From Methanovulcanius yangii (GTDB taxonomy: Archaea > Halobacteriota > Methanomicrobia > Methanomicrobiales > Methanomicrobiaceae), in contig NZ_LTBL01000001.1 in assembly GCF_018687785.1 (NCBI RefSeq), forward strand, positions 1,293,780 through 1,357,779: 64,000 nucleotides of DNA. The letters run 5' to 3'. The notes beneath the pieces are model-generated. The model was not told the origin of the DNA. It made no database searches and was given only the letters and a program-made list of their open reading frames with translations. The stretch's first letter is position 1, and every line of letters starts with the position of its first letter. Shown piece by piece: positions 27,660-34,868 of this stretch. The translations under genes and the position numbers were made by a program.

Positions 27660-28085
27660 TTACTTCTGGTACTCCGACAATGGGCTGGGGCCGAGTTCTT
27701 TGACCGTTTTGACAACGTCTTCCATGACCATACCCCATTTTGCACCCTCGGATGCAGAAACGAAAGTCATGCGGAGACGCTTGTCGTTGAGACCAATGTT
27801 TTTGAGGACGTTTTTCACGAGGAACATACGCTTGGCGCACTTGTAGTTGCCCTCAAGGTAGTGGCAGTCACCAAAGTGACATCCCGAGATGAGCATGCCA
27901 TCGGCACCGTCCTGGAACGCCTTCATGATAAAGAGCGGGTCCACACGTCCGGTACACATCACACGGATAGCGCGGATGTCGGGAGGGTACTGAATACGGG
28001 CACCACCGGCCAGGTCAGCCCCGGCATAGGAACACCAGTTGCAGATGATTGCGATAATTTTCGGATTCCAGTTCTCGTCAGCCAT
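27660..28085 (-). CDS. mvhD: F420-non-reducing hydrogenase iron-sulfur subunit D
   Basis: [2Fe-2S] protein that links an electron donor to HdrA. The 141-residue product has CNWCSYAGADLAG near 15, CTGRVDP near 44, GCHFGDCHYLEGN near 69 and CAKR, the usual five-cysteine pattern. The start overlaps the hdrA stop by one base (TAATG). No mvhA or mvhG is in the window, so hydrogenase, or formate dehydrogenase as reported in other Methanomicrobiales, may be supplied from another locus. Confidence 0.94.
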   Translation of the reverse strand: MADENWNPKIIAIICNWCSYAGADLAGGARIQYPPDIRAIRVMCTGRVDPLFIMKAFQDGADGMLISGCHFGDCHYLEGNYKCAKRMFLVKNVLKNIGLNDKRLRMTFVSASEGAKWGMVMEDVVKTVKELGPSPLSEYQK

Positions 28086-30109
28086 TACTGTTCGCCTCCT
28101 TCAAGAAGGAATGCATCAATCTGAGCACAGATCTGCGGAGAGGTGAAGTGCTGCATCTTGATTGCGCCACCCGGACAGAATCCTCCACAGGTTCCACAGC
28201 CCTTGCACTTCGCTTCGGTCACTTCCATGACCTGGCGACCGTTCTTCTCAACGAGGGCAAGTGCACCATACGGGCACTGCGGGACACACATTCCACAGCC
28301 TGCGCAGAGATCATCCATGCATATGGCGAAATACGGCTCGAGCTGGACTTCTCCGGTGTGAATGGGGATGGATGCTGCGGATGCCGCACCTTCTGCCTGT
28401 GCAACCGTGTCGGGAATATCCTTCGGACCCTGGCAGACACCGGCAAGGTAGATACCTGCAGTCGTGGTGCCGCACGGGTTGAGTTTCGGGTGGGCCTCAA
28501 GGAGCCATCCGTCCTGCGACTTGGAGACACCGAACATCTGACGGATACGCTCTGCCTCGGGCTTGGGCTGGATTGCCGCTGCGAGGACGACCATGTCCAT
28601 CTCAAGGCTGAGTGGCCTGCCGAGGAGGGTGTCTTCGGTAAAGACGGTCAGGTTCTTCGTGCTCGGGTCTTCGAGAATGTTGGCCACACGGCCGCGGATG
28701 AACTTTGCACCCTCATTCTGGATACGGTAGTAGAACTCCTCGTACATCTTGCCGAACGACCGGATGTCCATGTAGAAAATGTACGGCACTGCGCCGGGTA
28801 TCTTCTCCATGATCTGGTGGGCGTGCTTGAGCGAGTACATACAACAGAACCGGGAACAGTACGGCTTTGCCACACCGCCGGTGTTGTCACGGGATCCTGC
28901 ACAGAGGACGAATCCTACCTTCTTCGGGATCTGACCGTCGGACGGACGAATCAGCTTGCCGCCGGTAGGTCCGGATGCACAGATCAGGCGCTCGAACTCA
29001 AGACCGGTGATGACGTTGTCATACCGCTTGTATCCCCACTCGGTTTTCTCCTCGATCGGAATGAGATCATATCCGATTGCAAGGATACAGGTACCGACCT
29101 TGACCTCCTCGAAGGTGTCGACCATATCGAGGTCGATGGCTTTCTTCTCTTCACCGCATGCCTCGACACAAAGACCGCACTTCACACAGGAGTCGAAGTC
29201 AACGGTAAACTGCAGGGGCATGACCTGCGGGTGATAGATGTAGATTGCCTTTCTGGGGGCCATCCCGAACTCGAACGGGTTCGGCTTGATGACAGGACAT
29301 ACTTCTGCACAGTCACCACAGCCATTACAGCCGCCACCGATAATGCCGCGTGCTTCCGCCTCATCAGGAGAGAGAACACCGCGTGCCTTCTTCCGGATGG
29401 TGACCGTGAAGTTACCGATGTACCCCTCAACATTCTCAACTTCCGCGTACGTATAGAGTTCAATGTTGGGGTGGCGTCCGACATCCACCATCTTCGGGGT
29501 CAGGATACACTGTGAACAGTCAAGTGTCGGGAAGGTCTTGTCAAGCTGGGACATGCGTCCACCAATTGAGGGGGACTTCTCGATGAGATACGTCTTGATT
29601 CCCGCACCTGCAAGGTCAAGTGCTGCCTGCATACCACCGACACCGCCACCGAGGACGAGTGCGGAGTGTTCGACAGGTACACTCTTGGGAATAAGGTCCT
29701 CAAGCATGCGGGCCTTTGCAACGGCAATCCGGACCTGGTCCTTTGCCTTTGCGGTTGCACCTTCCCAGTCGTGCATGTGAACCCATGAGTTCTGGTCACG
29801 GATGTTTGCCATCTCGAACCGGAACTTGTTCAGGCCACCCTCCTGGGTTGCCGTACGGAAGGTCGGCTCGTGGAGACGCGGGGAACAGGCCGCAACGACG
29901 ATGCCGTTGAGGTTGTGTTCTGCAATTGCCTCGACGATCTTCTTCTGTCCGGGGGTGGAACACATATACTGGTATTCATCCGCAACGATGACGCCGGGAA
30001 GGGTCTTTGCGTATTCCATGACCTCCTCAATAGAGAGAGAACCTGCGATGTTCGTACCGCAGTGACAGATGAATACACCAATTCTTGGTTCTTCTTTTGC
30101 TTCAGCCAT
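28085..30109 (-). CDS. hdrA: heterodisulfide reductase subunit A
   Basis: FAD-containing electron-bifurcating subunit. The 674-residue product has an N-terminal CHCGTNIAG motif, a flavin-binding GGGVGGMQAALDLAGAG near 153, CNGCGDCAEVCP and CVKCGLCVEACG cluster motifs near 250-320, and two C-terminal ferredoxin motifs (CAGCGMCVPQCP, CKGCGTCGGFCP near 600-645). It takes electrons through MvhD and passes them to HdrB and to ferredoxin; the surrounding fwd genes suggest direct delivery to formylmethanofuran dehydrogenase. Confidence 0.97.
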   Translation of the reverse strand: MAEAKEEPRIGVFICHCGTNIAGSLSIEEVMEYAKTLPGVIVADEYQYMCSTPGQKKIVEAIAEHNLNGIVVAACSPRLHEPTFRTATQEGGLNKFRFEMANIRDQNSWVHMHDWEGATAKAKDQVRIAVAKARMLEDLIPKSVPVEHSALVLGGGVGGMQAALDLAGAGIKTYLIEKSPSIGGRMSQLDKTFPTLDCSQCILTPKMVDVGRHPNIELYTYAEVENVEGYIGNFTVTIRKKARGVLSPDEAEARGIIGGGCNGCGDCAEVCPVIKPNPFEFGMAPRKAIYIYHPQVMPLQFTVDFDSCVKCGLCVEACGEEKKAIDLDMVDTFEEVKVGTCILAIGYDLIPIEEKTEWGYKRYDNVITGLEFERLICASGPTGGKLIRPSDGQIPKKVGFVLCAGSRDNTGGVAKPYCSRFCCMYSLKHAHQIMEKIPGAVPYIFYMDIRSFGKMYEEFYYRIQNEGAKFIRGRVANILEDPSTKNLTVFTEDTLLGRPLSLEMDMVVLAAAIQPKPEAERIRQMFGVSKSQDGWLLEAHPKLNPCGTTTAGIYLAGVCQGPKDIPDTVAQAEGAASAASIPIHTGEVQLEPYFAICMDDLCAGCGMCVPQCPYGALALVEKNGRQVMEVTEAKCKGCGTCGGFCPGGAIKMQHFTSPQICAQIDAFLLEGGEQ

Positions 30110-30123
30110 TCATCACACCTCTT

Positions 30124-31026
30124 TCAAAGGATCTTCTCCAGGAATGGTTTGCAGTCGATTCCGTGCAGGTCAAGTGCAAGCTCCTGCGGGCTCATGCCCT
30201 GGGCAAGGCCGAGGAGTTCGTTGAAGTGGAGAACCGGAATGTTGTACGTCTGACCGAATTTCTCCTCGATCTCAATCTGACCGCGGTCGAACTGAAGCTG
30301 ACAGAACGGACAGACCTCCGTGATTGCATCTGCACCGACCTCGCGAATATTGATCATCTTCTCGTTGGTGATGTCCAGGGCATGGGTAATGTCGTATCCA
30401 CGGACACCGCCACCGGCACCACAGCACTGCATCTTGTTGCGATACTGAACCGGCTCCGCACCGAGTGCCGCGACGAGTTCGTCAATCCACATGGGGTGCT
30501 CGGTGTCGCCGAAGTGGCGTTCCTTGCCCGGCTTCATCAGGTGGCAGCCGTAGTGGACTGCAATCTTGGTTCCGGTCAGGGGACGGGTGACAGACGCTGC
30601 GAGCTTCTTTGCACCGCAGATCTTCTCGTCATAGTAGAGCTCTGCAAGGTGCCATACATCGATGGAACCCTTGAATTCCATGTCGACTTCCTTGAGAACC
30701 TCATTGACACCATCACGGAGTTCGTCGTTGTGCTTGAGAATGTGGTTGACTTCCCAGATGGACTTGTAACATCCGTTGCAGATGAGCGCAATGTCCATGT
30801 TCATCTGTTCGGCAAGCACGATGTTGCGTGCTGCAAGGGCGTACCAGACGTTCAGGTCGATTGCTCCGAACGCACCAGGTGCCGGACAGCATCCCGCACC
30901 CTTCAGGGGAAGGAGCTCGATGCCGACCTTTTCACTGGTCTTGATGGCGGCTGCCTCACATCCGGGGTACCGGTTGGGGGCGATACAGCCAAGGAAGAAC
31001 GCGTACTGATGCATATTTCCAGCCAT
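30124..31026 (-). CDS. hdrB: heterodisulfide reductase subunit B
   Basis: Active-site subunit with two non-cubane [4Fe-4S] clusters that reduces CoM-S-S-CoB. The start MAGNMHQYAFFLGCIAPNRY at 31026 gives 300 residues. Both CCG domains are complete: CIAPNRYPGC, GAGCCPAPG and CNGCY in the first; YGCHLM, CCGAGGGVRG and CPFCQLQFD in the second. It overlaps or abuts hdrC within two bases. Confidence 0.96.
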   Translation of the reverse strand: MAGNMHQYAFFLGCIAPNRYPGCEAAAIKTSEKVGIELLPLKGAGCCPAPGAFGAIDLNVWYALAARNIVLAEQMNMDIALICNGCYKSIWEVNHILKHNDELRDGVNEVLKEVDMEFKGSIDVWHLAELYYDEKICGAKKLAASVTRPLTGTKIAVHYGCHLMKPGKERHFGDTEHPMWIDELVAALGAEPVQYRNKMQCCGAGGGVRGYDITHALDITNEKMINIREVGADAITEVCPFCQLQFDRGQIEIEEKFGQTYNIPVLHFNELLGLAQGMSPQELALDLHGIDCKPFLEKIL

Positions 31027-31027
31027 G

Positions 31028-31612
31028 TTACTGACCCTCCTCGGCGAGAATCCTGTCTGCATTCTCTTTCATCTTGTAGTGGTCCATGATCTTCTGGATA
31101 CCCGGCATAAACTCGGGATAGCTGTGTGTCGTGGGCGGGTCGGCGGTCAGGCCAAGCTTCTCGCGGGCTGCCCTGTTGACATCATTGTTCGGTACACCGT
31201 GGCCGGTGGTGTAGATGAGCTGCACGGTCTTGAGGAAGTTGCGGGGCACGATATCGTACTTGAACGCGAGGTTCCTCATTGCCATGATAACATCTGTCGG
31301 GGCGATGTCACGCGGACAGCGGTCCGTACACGAATAACAGGTCGTACAGAGCCAGAGGTCCGGATCATTCAGTGCTTCCTGCTCGAGTCCGAGAACTCCC
31401 CGGCGCATGAAGAGACGAATCCGGTAGGAGCTCCTCGGTGCGGATGGGCACGACCCGGTACAGGTACCACACTGGTAGCACATGTGTGCAATAGTGCGGC
31501 TGATTTTTTTCACATCGGCAAGGAATTCAGGGTTTGAATCGGTCGTATAGAAGTACCGGTCCCTGAGTTTGTTTTCCAGTTCGGGATTGCCGTAATTTTT
31601 CTCAGTTGCCAT
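31028..31612 (-). CDS. hdrC: heterodisulfide reductase subunit C
   Basis: Two-[4Fe-4S] ferredoxin subunit between HdrA and HdrB. CYQCGTCTGSCP near 57 and CTTCYSCTDRCP near 97 are both intact. I chose ATG 31612 (MATEKNYGNPELEN) because GGGAGAAGGAT lies just upstream; an ATG at 31627 overlaps the fwdF stop and would add five residues. The product has 194 residues with no membrane segment, so it is the soluble HdrC type. Confidence 0.95.
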   Translation of the reverse strand: MATEKNYGNPELENKLRDRYFYTTDSNPEFLADVKKISRTIAHMCYQCGTCTGSCPSAPRSSYRIRLFMRRGVLGLEQEALNDPDLWLCTTCYSCTDRCPRDIAPTDVIMAMRNLAFKYDIVPRNFLKTVQLIYTTGHGVPNNDVNRAAREKLGLTADPPTTHSYPEFMPGIQKIMDHYKMKENADRILAEEGQ

Positions 31613-31623
31613 ATCCTTCTCCC

Positions 31624-32787
31624 TCACGCGGTTTCAACCATCTTAAGCTCAACCTTGTCGGCTGCGCCCTCTTTGACCTTTGAGGTACGCGGCGTGCAGA
31701 GTTTGTCCTTAATCTTCAGGAAGAGGTCGGTTTCCTTGCCTTTGATGCGGATGCCGGTGCGCTTGAGGGTAATGATATCTTCACCCGGGCAGGCATTGAC
31801 GCATGCACCACAGAGGATACAGAAATCCTTGTTGACGGCAATGACAGGCTCGACTTCGCCTTTCAGCTCCTTTGCAGGCTTTGCAGACGGCAGGTAAATT
31901 GCGTTTGCCGGACAGACCTCAACACAGGTGGAACACCCTGAGGGGCACTTCTCCGCGTTGAATTCTATGTCACCTTCAAAGATCTTCTCAACGGTGATTG
32001 CCTCGGTCGGACAGTTGATTGCACACCAGCGGCAGGTGCAACAGTTCTCGTCCATAATCGAGACGGTGCCATCGAGTTTGCCGGAGGAAACGATGCGCTC
32101 AACGGTGATTGCCTCTTCGGGGCATGCCTCGACACAGACCGTACAGCCGTCGCAGAGCTCTTCGTTCCAGACCACTTCTCCCTCAACCTTGCCGGATTCG
32201 GCGCTGAAGGGCTTGCGGTTTACATCGATTGCAGGGCAGAGGTCGCCACAGATACCGCACTTCGTACACTTCTCGTCATCGACGGTGAACTTCGTCGTTG
32301 CCTCAAGTGCGGTCTGGCGTGCCTTCGCGCCCTCTTCTGCCCCTTCGTACACAGCGACCTGACGGTCGATTGCGTCACGGGGACAGACATCTTCACATAT
32401 GGTACAGCGGACACACTTTTCCTGGTCGATCGCTGTGACCATATCATACTCAGGGAATCCTTCACGCTCAATAATCGGGAGGGCTTCCTCGCCGTCGATC
32501 TTAAGAGTCAGTGCATTGAAGGGGCACATAACGACGCAGACACCACAATACGAGCATTTCTTCTCGTCAATGTAAACAGGTTCAGCGTAGTCGACCGCTC
32601 CACGAATAACTGCACCAACCAGACCAAGGCTGATTGCTTCCTCCGGACATGCTTCAGAACAGATCCCACATCCGGTACACGTCTGTGCATTAAGAATCAG
32701 GTTGTTTACGTTCTTCAGGAGCTTCTGCTCCATAATAACGTTAACACCTTCACGCTTCTTGGAGAATTTCGGGAAGAATGTTTCCAT
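31624..32787 (-). CDS. fwdF: polyferredoxin subunit of formylmethanofuran dehydrogenase
   Basis: The 387-residue product contains eight CxxCxxCxxxCP-type motifs (the seventh variant CPSGCSTCVEVCP has one extra residue), enough for 16 iron-sulfur atoms sets of [4Fe-4S] clusters along the chain: CTGCGICSEACP, CSYCGVCVVMCP, CVRCTICEDVCP, CTKCGICGDLCP, CDGCTVCVEACP, CCTCRWCAINCP and CILCGACVNACP among them. It works as the electron wire to FwdB. GAGGTTTAAAC precedes ATG 32787. It lies between fwdG and hdrC, so the wire and the bifurcating reductase are made together. Confidence 0.94.
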   Translation of the reverse strand: METFFPKFSKKREGVNVIMEQKLLKNVNNLILNAQTCTGCGICSEACPEEAISLGLVGAVIRGAVDYAEPVYIDEKKCSYCGVCVVMCPFNALTLKIDGEEALPIIEREGFPEYDMVTAIDQEKCVRCTICEDVCPRDAIDRQVAVYEGAEEGAKARQTALEATTKFTVDDEKCTKCGICGDLCPAIDVNRKPFSAESGKVEGEVVWNEELCDGCTVCVEACPEEAITVERIVSSGKLDGTVSIMDENCCTCRWCAINCPTEAITVEKIFEGDIEFNAEKCPSGCSTCVEVCPANAIYLPSAKPAKELKGEVEPVIAVNKDFCILCGACVNACPGEDIITLKRTGIRIKGKETDLFLKIKDKLCTPRTSKVKEGAADKVELKMVETA

Positions 32788-32796
32788 GTTTAAACC

Positions 32797-33072
32797 TCAC
32801 TCCATTCCTTCTGCCAGGGATTTGGAAATTGAGTCCCACGGTCCTGCCAGCCGTATCACATTGAATGGACATGCCTCAACACATACACCGCAACCGGCGC
32901 AGAGTTCATTATCAACATCGAGAATCATGGCCTTGCCATTTTTCACTTTGTAGATTTTTTCGTTGGTGACTGGATCCAGTGTAAAGAGCTCCAGTGCATC
33001 AACAGGACATGCGACCACGCATGCGTTACAACCGGTACACCGCTCCATGTTGATATGCAATGCAAATGCCAT
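32797..33072 (-). CDS. fwdG: ferredoxin subunit G of formylmethanofuran dehydrogenase
   Basis: First gene of the fwd-hdr operon. The 91-residue product has two ferredoxin motifs, CTGCNACVVACP near 12 and CAGCGVCVEACP near 57, with an insertion between them as in FwdG. The start at 33072 (MAFALHINMERC) is preceded by GGTGCGTGAAACC. It connects the FwdF polyferredoxin to the catalytic FwdB cluster in the known structure. Confidence 0.85.
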   Translation of the reverse strand: MAFALHINMERCTGCNACVVACPVDALELFTLDPVTNEKIYKVKNGKAMILDVDNELCAGCGVCVEACPFNVIRLAGPWDSISKSLAEGME

Positions 33073-33091
33073 GGTTTCACGCACCAGTATC

Positions 33092-33106
33092 ATCGATTAA
33101 ATCGAT
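33092..33106. repeat. inverted repeat upstream of fwdG
   Basis: ATCGATT-A-AATCGAT, two perfect seven-base arms around one base, 20 bases upstream of the fwdG start. It is an operator or leader-structure candidate. Confidence 0.6.
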
Positions 33107-33199
33107 TACAGGAAAAGTTGTTGAAAAGAATAGATAAAGGTATTGAAGTTGGATGTGGAGAAAAAAAGCGCAAATCTCGGTTTATATTGACAATTATTG

Positions 33200-33230
33200 A
33201 TTTACAATGAGAATAAATTAAATTGTAAAT
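33200..33230. repeat. inverted repeat in the fwd/moeA control region
   Basis: Perfect nine-base arms ATTTACAAT (33200-33208) and ATTGTAAAT (33222-33230) with a 13-base spacer. It lies just upstream of the minus-strand TATA candidate and is a regulator-site candidate. Confidence 0.6.
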
Positions 33231-33486
33231 GTTAATTCATACGCTTTTTTTCCACAGATATTCACCAAATCTGCAATATATTCGACCAGAGGAATTTCCA
33301 CCAAATGCCCCACGAATACCTGTGGAATTCTATGCGAAAAACACCTGAAAACCAATCATTTCTGTACATTTTTTATGCGCTGCCCTTCCGCCTCCTCAAA
33401 AGCCGTTTTGAACGGATTTCAATAACGAGCGCTCGCTGATTTTACATATCAGTAAACCTAATTTCAATCGAAGACCACACTACATC

Positions 33487-33669
33487 ATGGACAAACAACT
33501 CATCGAAGATGCATTCAGGGAATTTGGGATCACAAATGAAATCCGGTGCGAGCAGGCATTTGAGATCTGTGAGAAATATGATATCAAAAAACTGGATATC
33601 GCCAGATACTGCAACACGCACGATCCAAAAATCAAAATCAGAGGCTGCCAGCTCGGTTGTTTCAGATGA
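33487..33669 (+). CDS. small Cys-rich protein coupled to moeA, function unknown
   Basis: Sixty residues with five cysteines (C21, C28, C42, C54, C58), ending in RGCQLGCF. The middle (QAFEICEKYDIKKLDIARYC) could form a helix-turn-helix. The stop overlaps the moeA ATG (ATGA, 33666-33669), so it is translated with moeA. I do not recognise the family. The Cys pattern and the neighbours suggest a metal-responsive or metal-handling role in Mo/W cofactor synthesis or control of the divergent fwd operon; this is inference. No clear ribosome-binding site precedes it, and the leader appears short. Confidence 0.6.
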   Translation: MDKQLIEDAFREFGITNEIRCEQAFEICEKYDIKKLDIARYCNTHDPKIKIRGCQLGCFR

Positions 33670-34868
33670 ATTACTTTCTTGATCTTGTTCCGGTGACAGA
33701 GGCTGCAAGGGTTCTTCAAACCTGTGCGCCGCGGCTTCCGGGTGAGACGGTGCCTCTCCCGGCAGCACTCGGACGGATACTTGCAGCACCGGTCAGCGCC
33801 CGTGAGGACATTCCCGGGTTTTCCCGATCGGTCGTTGACGGGTATGCGGTATATGCGGCCGACACCACAGGGGCAGGAGAAGCCATTCCCGCACTACTGA
33901 CCATCACCGGCAGAATCAGCATGGGGGAGGGCAGCATTCCCCCCCTCAACCGGGGCGAGTGCATGTATGTCCCCACGGGAGGAGTCCTCCCCCATGGCGC
34001 CGATGCTGTGGCCATGATTGAATACTCGGAGGAGATGGGCAGAGACGTCCTGGTGCGCCGGGCGGTGGCACAGGGGGAGAATGTGACCCTCAGCGGGGAC
34101 GATTTTCGTGCGGGCGTCGAGGTCTTCGAAACCGGCAGACGTCTCTCACCGCGTGATCTGGGTGTGCTGGGGGGACTCGGGTACGACACGGTGAACGTTG
34201 TCAGACGACCAAAGGTGGGCATCATATCCACCGGCAACGAGCTCGTCCCGGTGGATCAGGTGCCAGCCCCCGGGGAGATCCGGGATGTGAATACGTATCT
34301 CTGCCATGGGTATGTCATGGAACGCGGCGGAGATCCGGAGATCTTCGGGATCGTACCCGACGAACGCGAGGCGCTGGAAGAAGCCATTTCCCGGGCAGTC
34401 GAATCATGCGACATTGTCCTGATTTCGGGAGGGAGCTCCAAGGGTGAGCGTGACATGTGCGCTGCCATCATAGAGGAAATGGGGACAGTCCATATTCATG
34501 GCATAGCACTCGCACCGGGCAAACCGACAATCATTGGAACCATAGGAACAACGCCGGTCATCGGCCTTCCCGGCCACCCGGCATCATCGTATGTCGTGCT
34601 CATCGCCCTCGTGGACGAACTAATCGGGGCGATGACGCGCTCAGGAGTCCACCGGAACATACGAAAAGCGACCCTTAGGACGAATATTGCCTCTGCACGG
34701 GGACGGGAAGACTATGTACGGGTCCGCCTCACAGGTGACGAGGCGACACCCCTCTTTGGAAAGTCGGGCCTGACAAATACGCTCATTTATAGTAGTGGGC
34801 TTGTCCGGGTCCCGGAGTCCAGGGAAGGACTGGAGACAGGAGAAGAGGTGGAGGTCATTTTATGGTAA
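33666..34868 (+). CDS. moeA: molybdopterin molybdenumtransferase MoeA
   Basis: Inserts molybdate or tungstate into adenylated molybdopterin. The start MNYFLDLVPVTEAARVLQ at 33666 overlaps the small protein's stop. The 400-residue product contains FSRSVVDGYAVYAADT near 52, the VGIISTGNELVP motif near 181 (MogA-like domain) and SGGSSKGERDM near 257. A second MoeA follows with a seven-base overlap. One paralogue may handle tungsten and the other molybdenum, as suggested for archaeal MoeA pairs. Confidence 0.93.
   Translation: MNYFLDLVPVTEAARVLQTCAPRLPGETVPLPAALGRILAAPVSAREDIPGFSRSVVDGYAVYAADTTGAGEAIPALLTITGRISMGEGSIPPLNRGECMYVPTGGVLPHGADAVAMIEYSEEMGRDVLVRRAVAQGENVTLSGDDFRAGVEVFETGRRLSPRDLGVLGGLGYDTVNVVRRPKVGIISTGNELVPVDQVPAPGEIRDVNTYLCHGYVMERGGDPEIFGIVPDEREALEEAISRAVESCDIVLISGGSSKGERDMCAAIIEEMGTVHIHGIALAPGKPTIIGTIGTTPVIGLPGHPASSYVVLIALVDELIGAMTRSGVHRNIRKATLRTNIASARGREDYVRVRLTGDEATPLFGKSGLTNTLIYSSGLVRVPESREGLETGEEVEVILW

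Larger units (their letters stand above)
33073..33486. promoter_or_regulatory. divergent control region between the fwd-hdr and moeA operons
   Basis: About 410 bases, strongly A+T-rich, no gene. Features: inverted repeat ATCGATT-A-AATCGAT at 33092-33106 close to the fwdG start; a minus-strand TATA candidate CAATATAAAC near 33190-33181; inverted repeat ATTTACAAT/ATTGTAAAT at 33200-33208 and 33222-33230; CCGTT-TTG-AACGG at 33403-33415; palindrome CGAGCGCTCG at 33426-33435; and a plus-strand TATA candidate TTTTACATAT near 33439-33448. The paired repeats suggest regulated, possibly shared, control of a Mo/W enzyme and its cofactor genes. Confidence 0.6.

Noticed and set aside
28148-29515. 455-codon open frame on the plus strand
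   Set aside because: Antisense to hdrA; the translation is Cys/Asp/Thr-rich only because it mirrors ferredoxin motifs.
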